Assembly (NCBI GenBank): GCA_038250835.1
Contig: JBBSBY010000003.1
Location: 1-64,000, forward strand
Source: JBBSBY01 sp038250835
GTDB lineage: Bacteria > Desulfobacterota > Desulfomonilia > Desulfomonilales > Desulfomonilaceae
Reading direction: 5' to 3'
DNA length: 64,000 bases
The stretch's first letter is position 1. Every line of letters starts with the position of its first letter. A program made the translations under genes and the position numbers. Under the pieces are notes generated by a model. That model did not search any database. It saw only the letters and a list, made by a program, of their open reading frames with translations, and was not told the origin of the DNA. Shown here one piece after another: positions 53,251 through 61,138 of the stretch.

Positions 53251-54471
53251 TTAGGAAATTTTATCGAGTTGGAATACGTCATGTAAAGCTCTGACGGCAA
53301 GTTCCGCGTATTTTTTCCGAATCACACATGAAATTTTTATTTCAGATGTGGTTATCATTTCGATATTGATGCCTTCGTTTGCTAATGTGGTAAACATCTT
53401 GGAGGCAACTCCGGAATAGGATCTCATTCCCAGACCAATAATGGAAACTTTGGCGATATCGTTCGATCCCGCAACGCACCGGGCGCCCAAATCATCTTTT
53501 ACTTTCTCGCAAATCTGGAGGGCTTTGGCTAAGTCCGCTTCAAGAATAGTAAAGCTTATATCCGTTATACCTTGCTCACTGACATTTTGGATTATCATGT
53601 CCACCACGACATTAGCTTCGGCTAATGCGGAAAAAATGGTCGAGGCCACGCCCGGTTTATCCGAAACTCCGGCTATGGTAATTTTGGCCTCTTTCATATT
53701 GCAGGTGACGGCTCTGACTGATTCTTTTTCCATATCCGAATTCTCCTCCGTGACTAATGTGCCGGGGTGATCATTAAAACTTGACCGCACCACAAGGGGA
53801 ACCTTATGGCGCATTGCGAATTCAACGGCTCTGATGTACAAAACTTTGGCCCCAAGTGATGACATTTCCAGCATCTCTTCGTACGCGACGGTATGCAGCT
53901 TGCGACTTTTTGTCGAGATATTCGGGTCCGTGGTGTAGACGCCGTCCACGTCCGTGTAAATTTCACATAAATCAGCTTTTAAAGCGGCGGCAACGGCTAC
54001 CGCGCTGGTATCGGAACCGCCTCTACCCAAAGTGGTTACATTTCCTTGTTCATCCACACCCTGAAACCCGGCTACAATCACAATGTGACCATTCTTGATG
54101 TCGGACAGCATGGCGTCGCTTTTTACGTCGCTTACACGAGCGCACCCGAACGCGTCATTGGTGACAAGAGGAATTTGCCACCCGCAATAGGACTTGGCTT
54201 TGTAGCCCATGTTCTGAAGCGTTATCGCCAGAAGAGCTATGGTGACTTGCTCACCCGTCGAGATCAGCACGTCAAGTTCTCGTTCGTTAGGCGTGGGAAT
54301 GATTTTCTTGGCGAGATTAATCAGTCTGTCAGTTTCTCCGGACATGGCCGAAAGAACGACAACCATGTCGTTGCCCTGATCTTTGAAAGAGGCGACTCGA
54401 GACGCAACGTTTGCTATTCTATCGAGATCGGCGACGGAGGTTCCGCCATATTTTTGCACAATCAACGCCAT
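53251..54471 (-). CDS. lysC: Aspartate kinase
   Basis: LysC phosphorylates aspartate, the first step to lysine, threonine, methionine and diaminopimelate. The 406-residue protein starts with the kinase motif VQKYGGTSVADLDRI. It has LGRGGSDTSAVAVAAALKAD and ends with two ACT regulatory domains (ITIAGVSDKPGVASTIFSALAE and VSIIGLGMRSYSGVASKMF). It is monofunctional. It sits ahead of cimA with which it is probably co-transcribed, linking two branches of amino-acid synthesis. Confidence 0.95.
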   Translation of the reverse strand: MALIVQKYGGTSVADLDRIANVASRVASFKDQGNDMVVVLSAMSGETDRLINLAKKIIPTPNERELDVLISTGEQVTIALLAITLQNMGYKAKSYCGWQIPLVTNDAFGCARVSDVKSDAMLSDIKNGHIVIVAGFQGVDEQGNVTTLGRGGSDTSAVAVAAALKADLCEIYTDVDGVYTTDPNISTKSRKLHTVAYEEMLEMSSLGAKVLYIRAVEFAMRHKVPLVVRSSFNDHPGTLVTEENSDMEKESVRAVTCNMKEAKITIAGVSDKPGVASTIFSALAEANVVVDMIIQNVSEQGITDISFTILEADLAKALQICEKVKDDLGARCVAGSNDIAKVSIIGLGMRSYSGVASKMFTTLANEGINIEMITTSEIKISCVIRKKYAELAVRALHDVFQLDKIS

Positions 54472-54611
54472 CTTTAACTCCAGCTTTTCGCAATTTCAAT
54501 GCCGCCGATTTTTGTTCAGATCGGCAAAAACTAAGGCTTAGGACCATCAAGGCCAGGAAAGCAGAGGCTTTTCACATTTGATTATGGCTCCGAGAGAAAC
54601 TACATTAATTC

Positions 54612-55106
54612 CTAGCGGAGACTAAAAAAATGGCTGGGACGGTTCAGTCTACCGGCCCAATTTCCGTCTGATCTGTATTGCAATTTAAGTTCACGATCCG
54701 TTTCCGATCCACCGTAGAATATGTTTATTGTAAGCGCGTCATTATAGAAATTTACGAGTGATTCAGCCCATTCGGCAATGATTATCGCATCCGGCTCAAG
54801 CTGATCATCCAGACCCAAATCTTCGAAATCGCCGACAATACGATAGAGATCAACATGATATATTACCGGCGGTCCGTCGTATTTAACCGCTATGGAAAAA
54901 GTGGGACTTGTAATATCATTGACGGGTACCTGAGTCGCTGCGGAAATTATACCTTTTGCGAGTCTGGTTTTACCTGCGCCTAAATCACCACTGAGGAGTA
55001 TTCTGTCTCCAGGTTTCACTACATATCCAATTTTCCGACCAATTTGTAGGGTAAGATCTTCGGAATGAGAGCTGAGTATAGTTTGCGTCATTTTGCTTTG
55101 GCACAT
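54612..55106 (-). CDS. tsaE: tRNA threonylcarbamoyladenosine ATPase TsaE
   Basis: TsaE is the ATPase that drives the TsaBD complex making t6A in tRNAs. The protein has the Walker A loop SGDLGAGKTRLAKGI, the SPTFSIAVKYDG block and YHVDLYRI followed by IIAEWAES. From 55106 it is 164 residues, near the usual length; GGAC lies just ahead of this ATG. Starts at 55121 or 55091 are also possible. It is 140 bases upstream of lysC. No tsaB or tsaD is in the window. Confidence 0.92.
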   Translation of the reverse strand: MCQSKMTQTILSSHSEDLTLQIGRKIGYVVKPGDRILLSGDLGAGKTRLAKGIISAATQVPVNDITSPTFSIAVKYDGPPVIYHVDLYRIVGDFEDLGLDDQLEPDAIIIAEWAESLVNFYNDALTINIFYGGSETDRELKLQYRSDGNWAGRLNRPSHFFSLR

Positions 55107-55724
55107 GATCGTCCAAACCATTTAAAATATCTGAGTTGAGCCCCATTTTCAAGCGAAATGCGGTCCACTAAAATAATCGGGCATTCGTAGCCGACGATGA
55201 GTTCAGTGAGTATAAAGCCTAACCGACCACTTTGATTGCTTCCGCTATCCCCTTGCCTGAGCCTCGCTTTGTATTGGGCAATCACGAGTCATATAGGATA
55301 TCTCGAAAGTTCTGTCGAATAAAGTTCTTACCCGTCTTCCCAGCGCATGCTCATAGGCGCTTAACTTAAAACAGGGATCAAGGAATCCAGACACTTACAT
55401 CGACCGCCATCTCGACGACCGGATGAACAGAAGTTACATAATATTGATATGACTGGATGTCAGCTTTCGCTGGAATGACGAAGCTTCATAGATTAAGTAA
55501 CTCAGATAGCTCTGAGTTAAGATACTTAACATTTTATCCGTGATTACCTTTGAGAATCATTATATGTTGTGATGCCCAAAAAAGAAGGCGTATCAGGCGC
55601 GGAGCCGGCAGGAAACGTCTAACCAATGACGTTTCTTACGCTGTTTATTATCCAAAAGAAAACTATTCTCAAACCGGCAAAATAGAACGACTAAAAACCG
55701 GAAGCCTTCTGAAAGGAGGCACAG
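55107..55724. other. Intergenic region with repeat copy and hairpins
   Basis: This gap of roughly 620 bases separates divergent genes. It contains dispersed repeat copy C (55450-55560). GAAACGTC (55612-55619) and GACGTTTC (55628-55635) form a perfect 8-bp hairpin without a T-tract. No convincing gene is seen; a 65-codon minus frame ending at 55088 overlaps tsaE and lacks support. Confidence 0.55.
55450..55560 (+). repeat. Dispersed two-module intergenic repeat, copy C
   Basis: Module 1 is GGATGTCAGCTTTCGCTGG followed by AATGACG; module 2 continues directly with AAGCTTCATAG, TTAAGTAACTCAGAT and TATCCGTGATTACCTTTGAG. This is the most complete copy in the window and best shows how the two modules join. 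Confidence 0.75.
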
Positions 55725-55799
55725 ATCTCTTTAAGAGTTGAAGATGTTCGGGCGCCGTTACAGACCTCATCGCGACCCATCATTGGTTATGCGCTCGTA

Positions 55800-56657
55800 T
55801 TGACGGCCACCTTGATTTGGTCAGGTAACTTCATTGTCGCTCGAATATTATCCGATTCCGTACCTCCCGTCACGTTGGCCTTTTTGCGTTGGGCGACTGC
55901 AGTGGTTGTGCTATTGCCGTTCGGAATAAGACCATTCTGCCGTGATTTTAAAATAATACGGCGACACTTGGGTTATCTTTCGCTTGCGGCGTTTCTTATC
56001 GTAACCGTATTCAACACCTTGATTTATATTGCCGCTCATACCTCCAAGGCCATAAACCTCTCACTGATCGCCGTAACCTCCCCTGTATTCATTGTGGTGT
56101 TTGCACGCGTTTTCCTCAAAGATCCTTTAACATTGCGAAGATTTGCAGGACTTGTCGCTGCGACTTTCGGGGTAATCCTCCTGATCACGGGGGGATCCCT
56201 ATCCCGACTTGTGAACCTAACCTTCTCGGAGGGGGATATTCTGATGCTTTTGGCGGCGGCAATTTTCGGAGTGTACAGCATTCTAGTTCGCTTCAAACCT
56301 GTCGCCTTGAGCCCACTCGCTTTTTTATTCTCGACCTTTGCAATCGGACTTTTATTTTTAATTCCGTGGGTTATGTGGGAAGTGCGAAATGCCCCGCCAA
56401 TCAATTTCTCGTCTGCTTCAGTCGCCGCCATCATTTATCTGGGGGTTGGCCCTTCGTTGTTAGCTTTTCTATGTTGGAATGAAGCGATCCTGCGCATTGG
56501 TCCCGTGCGCTCGGCATTCGTGTATTATTCTCTTCCCGTTTTCAGCGGCATCGAGGCCCTTGCCCTTCTAGGGGAGTCGGTTCATCTTGTCCATGTTGTT
56601 AGCGGAATGCTGATACTATTGGGAGTCATTGTTGCCACGCGCGAATCCACCAAATGA
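55800..56657 (+). CDS. EamA/DMT-family transporter with unclear start
   Basis: A drug/metabolite-transporter superfamily protein with ten expected helices in two EamA repeats. LIWSGNFIVARIL opens the first, and the second begins near GVYSILVRFKPVALSPLAF. Substrates in the family include amino acids and metabolites. The only standard start in frame is the TTG at 55800, but it cuts the first helix short. The open frame continues upstream to 55713 with IGYALVLTATLIW, which completes a normal first helix. A strong AAAGGAGG (55712-55719) sits five bases before an in-frame ATC at 55725. Either a rare ATC start is used or the frame has been disturbed. Confidence 0.88.
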   Translation: MTATLIWSGNFIVARILSDSVPPVTLAFLRWATAVVVLLPFGIRPFCRDFKIIRRHLGYLSLAAFLIVTVFNTLIYIAAHTSKAINLSLIAVTSPVFIVVFARVFLKDPLTLRRFAGLVAATFGVILLITGGSLSRLVNLTFSEGDILMLLAAAIFGVYSILVRFKPVALSPLAFLFSTFAIGLLFLIPWVMWEVRNAPPINFSSASVAAIIYLGVGPSLLAFLCWNEAILRIGPVRSAFVYYSLPVFSGIEALALLGESVHLVHVVSGMLILLGVIVATRESTK

Positions 56658-56819
56658 ATTGAATGTCACGCTTCTTTGCGCCTGTGCTAATACTGAGCCG
56701 ATTAACTTGTCTGAATTTAAGGACTATGCTAATTTGCGCGCCAAAGAATTTGCGTTAGCTCAACCGCCATTCGACTTAAAGTTACGAAGATCTTAAAATT
56801 ATAATAGAGTTCGACACGT

Positions 56820-57524
56820 ATGCAATTTGTAAAACTACTTAAAGCTTTGGCGGACGATTACCCAGGTCGCTATAGACGACCATATGTAACTCTAAGTTAC
56901 GCCCAAAGTTTAGACGGTTGTATTTCCGCGCGACCGGGAGAGGCTCTAGCTTTGAGTGGGCAGGAATCCTTGACTTTGACTCACCGTCTACGAGCCTCGC
57001 ATGACGCCATTCTTGTGGGTATAGGGACGGTGTTGTCCGACAATCCCCGACTCAACGTAAGGCTTGTCGACGGCTCAGATCCTACGCCTGTTGTTGTGGA
57101 CTCAAATCTTAGATTGCCGCTTGATTGTAAGCTTCTGAACCAAGATTCGAAGTCGCCGATCGTCGTGTCGAGAAAAGACGCCGATAAGGCTCGAAAAAGG
57201 TTACTTGAAAAAGCGGGAGCCAAGATAGTTCAAGTATCCCCTACCGCCAAAGGTCAAGTGGATCTCGTTCACATGCTCGAGAGCCTTGCTTCAATGGGAA
57301 TCCGGAGCTTGATGGTAGAAGGGGGAGCGCGTATTATTACCAGCTTTCTCAACGAAAGGTTAGCCAATTATCTCGTGCTTACCATTGCGCCGGTACTTGT
57401 GGGCGGCCTTAGAGCAGTAAGCGATTTAGGTCAGGCGGATCCGGAGGCTTGTCTCCGTTTGACTAAACCACGGCATAAATGGCTTGGTGAGGATCTCGTC
57501 CTGTGGGGAGATCTCACACAATGA
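56820..57524 (+). CDS. RibD C-terminal-type pyrimidine/pterin reductase
   Basis: A 234-residue NADPH reductase of the RibD_C/dihydrofolate-reductase fold. It has the pyrimidine-reductase start YVTLSYAQSLDGCIS, the AILVGIGTVLSDNPRLNVR block, and the cofactor loop LMVEGGARIITSFL. There is no deaminase domain, so it resembles fungal Rib7, archaeal-type reductases or stand-alone RibD-like proteins. It would reduce a ribosylated or otherwise substituted aminopyrimidine. The stop overlaps the next start as ATGA. The genes after it suggest a pterin-like product rather than riboflavin. Confidence 0.9.
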   Translation: MQFVKLLKALADDYPGRYRRPYVTLSYAQSLDGCISARPGEALALSGQESLTLTHRLRASHDAILVGIGTVLSDNPRLNVRLVDGSDPTPVVVDSNLRLPLDCKLLNQDSKSPIVVSRKDADKARKRLLEKAGAKIVQVSPTAKGQVDLVHMLESLASMGIRSLMVEGGARIITSFLNERLANYLVLTIAPVLVGGLRAVSDLGQADPEACLRLTKPRHKWLGEDLVLWGDLTQ

Positions 57525-58537
57525 ATCGCCGTTGCTTAATTTTTGCGGCCCCTTTCGAAGTTGAAGTTGTTGAAGAACCCTTTATCAGACCGGCAGCCGG
57601 AAAGGTATTGGTTGAAACGATCTGTTCCGCTATTTCACCCGGCACTGAAATGCTGGTATATAGAGGAATGTGGCCTGAAAATGTGCCCATCGACGAGTCT
57701 GTCGAGGCTCTTTCAGGTGAGTTTGCTTATCCTTTGAAATATGGATACTCCTGCGTCGGCAAGGTGATAGAACTGGGCGAAGGAGTTTCCCCGGAGTGGC
57801 TCAATCAACTCGCGTTCGCATTTCAGCCTCACCAAAGCCATTTTACAGCTTCAGTTTCCGATTTAATTAAGGTTCCGGCCTCCGTTAGCGTGGAACAAGC
57901 AGCGTTTTTACCTAATATTGAAACCGCAGTGAGTTTCATATTGGACGGCAAGCCGCTTATCGGCTCCAATGTGCTGGTGGTGGGGCAGGGTGTTGTCGGG
58001 CTTTTAACAACATCACTTTTGGCGCAGTTTCCTTTGCATTCCCTCATCACGGCGGACACAATTCCTTTCCGTCGGGATAAATCAGTTGAGATGGGGGCAA
58101 GCGTGGCGCTGGATCCGGACGATATTAATATCAAATCTGAATTGCATAAAATTTTTGCGCAAAACGGCAAAGCCGACCTCACGTATGAACTTTCCGGCAA
58201 TCCTGCGGCTTTGGATTTTGCCGTTCAGTCTACGGGGTATACTGGTAGAGTTATAATCGGATCGTGGTACGGTGAAAAAAAAGCTCCTATTGATTTGGGA
58301 GGATACTTCCACAGAAGTAAGATGACGATTTGCAGTAGTCAAGTAAGTAGGATAACTCCGGACTTGAGCGGGTTGTGGACCAAAGAACGACGAATGTCTC
58401 TTGCCTTAATGATGAGTTCGAGAATTAAACCCGAACGCTTGATAACGCACAGAATACCCATAGAGCAGGCTGAAAACGCATATCAGCTAATAGACCGACA
58501 TAATGATTCCACAATCCAGGTTATTTTAACCTATTAA
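57521..58537 (+). CDS. MDR-family dehydrogenase, BchC-like subgroup
   Basis: A 338-residue medium-chain dehydrogenase. The N-terminal domain contains AISPGTEMLVYRG and YGYSCVGKVIELG, as in the BchC-like branch of MDR proteins. The Rossmann domain has VLVVGQGVVGLLTTSLL. The classical catalytic-zinc Cys and structural four-Cys lobe are not obvious, so it may work without zinc. I chose the ATG at 57521, which overlaps the reductase stop by four bases. It would oxidise or reduce an alcohol or keto side chain on the product of this operon. Confidence 0.88.
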   Translation: MNRRCLIFAAPFEVEVVEEPFIRPAAGKVLVETICSAISPGTEMLVYRGMWPENVPIDESVEALSGEFAYPLKYGYSCVGKVIELGEGVSPEWLNQLAFAFQPHQSHFTASVSDLIKVPASVSVEQAAFLPNIETAVSFILDGKPLIGSNVLVVGQGVVGLLTTSLLAQFPLHSLITADTIPFRRDKSVEMGASVALDPDDINIKSELHKIFAQNGKADLTYELSGNPAALDFAVQSTGYTGRVIIGSWYGEKKAPIDLGGYFHRSKMTICSSQVSRITPDLSGLWTKERRMSLALMMSSRIKPERLITHRIPIEQAENAYQLIDRHNDSTIQVILTY

Positions 58538-58548
58538 GGGCAATCCAT

Positions 58549-58950
58549 ATGAATGAGCATAATTCAGGTGAGTATGTAGTTGCGGTGCAACGTGATTTTA
58601 TAGCTAATCATTACCTTGTTGGCGGCGATTGGGGGGCTGAGAACCATCCACATGCTCACCATTACCAAATCGAAGTACGACTTATAGGTTCGGAGCTGGA
58701 TCAACACGGATATTTAGTCGATATTGTTGATATTGAAGCGGCTCTTGATGAACTTACCGCCTCGTACGCGGATAAGACTTTGAATGATTTACCGGAATTC
58801 AGCGGATTGAATCCCTCCATAGAGCACTTTTCAAGAACAATCTGCGATAGGTTGTCGGATCGCATCAAAGCGGCCAACATAACGAAAATTTCCGTACGAC
58901 TTTGGGAAAATCGGATTGCCTGGGCTTCCTACGGGAAAAATCGCCCTTGA
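58549..58950 (+). CDS. 6-pyruvoyl-tetrahydropterin synthase family protein, Cys replaced by Glu (PTPS-III-like)
   Basis: A 133-residue PTPS/QueD-fold protein. Zinc ligands are His21, His35 and His37 in the block ENHPHAHHY (31-39), which aligns with the usual C-x3-HGHNY. The position of the catalytic Cys is Glu31. Replacement of Cys by Glu is the defining feature of PTPS-III, which cuts dihydroneopterin triphosphate to 6-hydroxymethyl-dihydropterin instead of making 6-pyruvoyl- or 6-carboxy-tetrahydropterin. The pterin-anchoring Glu lies in RLWENRIAWASY. Its stop overlaps the glycosyltransferase start as TTGA. Its neighbours argue against simple folate or queuosine duty. Confidence 0.88.
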   Translation: MNEHNSGEYVVAVQRDFIANHYLVGGDWGAENHPHAHHYQIEVRLIGSELDQHGYLVDIVDIEAALDELTASYADKTLNDLPEFSGLNPSIEHFSRTICDRLSDRIKAANITKISVRLWENRIAWASYGKNRP

Positions 58951-60026
58951 AAATAGGTCTGATCATCTACGGCAGCCTTGATATTTTGACCGGCGGCTTT
59001 ATGTACGACCGCAAAGTCGTTGAATATCTCGCATTCTCAGGTCACTCGGTTCAGGTGTTCGCTTTGCCCTGGCGCACTTATCCCCAGCATCTGTCCGATA
59101 ACTTTTCCGGAAGTTTTTTGAAAAGGCTTGCGTCGTCTGATGTGGACATTTGGGTTCAAGACGAGCTAAATCATCCATCGCTATTTTATCTCAATCGTAG
59201 GTTACGAAAGATGGACTCGAGACCAATTGTTTCTATTGTTCATCACCTACGGATGCACGAACAACGACCCGCTTGGCGCAATCAGTTCTATAAAATTATT
59301 GAGCGGGACTATTTGGATAGCATCACAGGATTTATCTATAACAGCGACACCACAAAAAATTCCGTCCAAACCCTTCTGAATAAAAGCAAGCCTCATTGTG
59401 TAGCGTTTCCAGGGCGAGAAGCCGAAATTCCCATGGTGGACGAATCCTATGTTATTTCACGTTCGCGACAAGAGGGGCCGTTGCGGATACTCTTTGTGGG
59501 AAGTTGGATTCCACGCAAGGAATTGCACACGCTAGTTTTGGCCCTCGCTGAGTTGAATTCAGAGAACTGGCTGCTGAATATCGTCGGAGATCAAAACGCG
59601 GATAAGAAATACTCGGCCTATATTCATAAACTGATAGAAGAAGCGGGCGTTTCCGAACGGATAAGTATTGACGGCGCCTTGGAGAGAAGCGAATTAATGT
59701 CGAGGTATAATAATGCCCATTTGCTTGCAGTCCCTTCATCGTACGAAGGCTTCGGCATTGTTTACTTAGAAGGAATGGGTCATGGCTTACCTGCAATAGC
59801 CTCGAATACCGGCGCGGCGCGTGAAACCGTTAATCACGGAGTCACCGGATTCCTGGTGAATCCCGGTGACGCGCATGAGCTTGCAGGCTATATCGAAATT
59901 TTAATGAATGACAGAGATAAGCTTGCAAAGATGGGAATAGCCGGTTTAAAGAGATATGCGTCGCACCCGACATGGGAAGAAACAGGTAAAAAAATAGCTA
60001 ACTTTCTCCAAGGTTTGGTGGTTTAG
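58947..60026 (+). CDS. Glycosyltransferase family 4 protein
   Basis: A 359-residue GT-B glycosyltransferase. The N-terminal half begins KIGLIIYGSLDILTGGFMYDRKVVEYL. The C-terminal half has ILFVGSWIPRKELHTLVLAL and the nucleotide-sugar block SSYEGFGIVYLEGMGHGLPAIAS with the E-x7-E motif of GT4 enzymes. I chose the TTG at 58947, overlapping the PTPS stop by four bases; a GTG/ATG-type start at 58902 would overlap by 49. In pterin biology, glycosyltransferases attach sugars to biopterin-type compounds, and that is the simplest reading of this neighbourhood. Confidence 0.9.
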   Translation: MKIGLIIYGSLDILTGGFMYDRKVVEYLAFSGHSVQVFALPWRTYPQHLSDNFSGSFLKRLASSDVDIWVQDELNHPSLFYLNRRLRKMDSRPIVSIVHHLRMHEQRPAWRNQFYKIIERDYLDSITGFIYNSDTTKNSVQTLLNKSKPHCVAFPGREAEIPMVDESYVISRSRQEGPLRILFVGSWIPRKELHTLVLALAELNSENWLLNIVGDQNADKKYSAYIHKLIEEAGVSERISIDGALERSELMSRYNNAHLLAVPSSYEGFGIVYLEGMGHGLPAIASNTGAARETVNHGVTGFLVNPGDAHELAGYIEILMNDRDKLAKMGIAGLKRYASHPTWEETGKKIANFLQGLVV

Positions 60027-60031
60027 AGCGG

Positions 60032-60958
60032 ATGGAAAACGAACTTAGTTTCATAAGGTACCTGGCGTCGAAAAAAACCGTGGATGATCGTAGCTTGAAT
60101 CGGCTTGTTTGGGCTGCGTTGGCCGACGAAGTTGCAAAGCGTGACAAGATTCCCCCAATGAACATACTGGAGCTCGGGTGCGGTATCGGAACCATGATCG
60201 AGAGATGCCTAGATTGGGGACTATTCACTCGAGCCAACTATACGGCCATTGATTCACAACGGGAAAACATACTGGAAGCCGGTAAGCGATTACGGGAGTG
60301 GACTAGGACTGCTCCAGGATCCACACTTGAAAAAAATGACGATTCATTCCGACTCAAAGGCGCCGCCATTGATGTAAACGTAAAGCTCGAATCCAGAGAC
60401 GCTCTCGATCTTATTGATTCCGAGAACGAACAGGGTCGTTACGACCTCCTGATTGCGAACGCCTTCCTCGATTTACTTGATTTGCCGAGTGTTTTGCCCA
60501 AAATTCTGAATTTGATTAAACCGAACGGGTTGTTTTATTTCACCATCAACTTCGACGGAGTCTCAGTTTTTGAACCGCGCTTGAACCCCGAATTGGATGA
60601 CAAGATCGAATATTTTTATCACCGGACTATGGATGAACGATTAATAGATGGAAAACCTTCCGGGGACAGCAGAACCGGGAGGCGTCTGTTTAATTTATTC
60701 GATCGATGTGGAGCAAAAGTAATCGAAGCGGGTTCGTCCGACTGGGTTGTTTTTCCGAGGTCTGATGGTTACTTTGCGGATGAAGCTTATTTCCTACACT
60801 TCATCACGGATACGTTTAGGCTGGCGCTCGAAAGTTCCCCAAATATTAGCGCAGACGAACTCAGTTTATGGTTCAATACTAGACAAAAGCAAATAGCTGA
60901 GCAAAAATTAATTTACATAGCGCATCAGTTAGATTTTCTAGGGGTAACGAATCTATAA
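60032..60958 (+). CDS. Class I SAM-dependent methyltransferase
   Basis: A 308-residue methyltransferase. SAM motif I is NILELGCGIGTMIERCL, followed by TAIDSQRENI (acidic residue binding the ribose), LLIANAFLDLLDLP (motif IV) and LNLIKPNGLFYFTINF (motif V/VI). The C-terminal 100 residues are variable. It lies five bases after the glycosyltransferase stop and is clearly part of the same operon. It probably methylates the product on carbon, nitrogen or a hydroxyl. Confidence 0.9.
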   Translation: MENELSFIRYLASKKTVDDRSLNRLVWAALADEVAKRDKIPPMNILELGCGIGTMIERCLDWGLFTRANYTAIDSQRENILEAGKRLREWTRTAPGSTLEKNDDSFRLKGAAIDVNVKLESRDALDLIDSENEQGRYDLLIANAFLDLLDLPSVLPKILNLIKPNGLFYFTINFDGVSVFEPRLNPELDDKIEYFYHRTMDERLIDGKPSGDSRTGRRLFNLFDRCGAKVIEAGSSDWVVFPRSDGYFADEAYFLHFITDTFRLALESSPNISADELSLWFNTRQKQIAEQKLIYIAHQLDFLGVTNL

Positions 60959-60973
60959 AGGGAGCTCTCACTC

Positions 60974-61138
60974 ATGGAGCAAAACACCCAAAACGATAAC
61001 AAGAAAAGCCTCAGAAATCAGAAGCTAAGCGGCTGGATTGGACTGGCGACTTTTGCCGTGCTGTTTGGGCTTCTTGCCGTTGGAGCAATTGTAGCTCTCG
61101 TCAAGTTAAGTCAAAAGGTTATATCTTGGTTCATGTAA
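60974..61138 (+). CDS. Small single-pass membrane protein
   Basis: This 54-residue protein has a polar, basic N-terminus (MEQNTQNDNKKSLRNQKLSG) and one hydrophobic helix (WIGLATFAVLFGLLAVGAIV). GGGAG lies nine bases before the ATG. It starts 15 bases after the methyltransferase stop and ends exactly next to the convergent carboxypeptidase stop. Its small size and place suggest a membrane accessory to the pterin operon, but no family is recognised. Confidence 0.7.
   Translation: MEQNTQNDNKKSLRNQKLSGWIGLATFAVLFGLLAVGAIVALVKLSQKVISWFM

Noticed and set aside
55088..55285. 65-codon minus frame ahead of tsaE
   Set aside because: Overlaps the tsaE start and has no recognisable product; probably chance.
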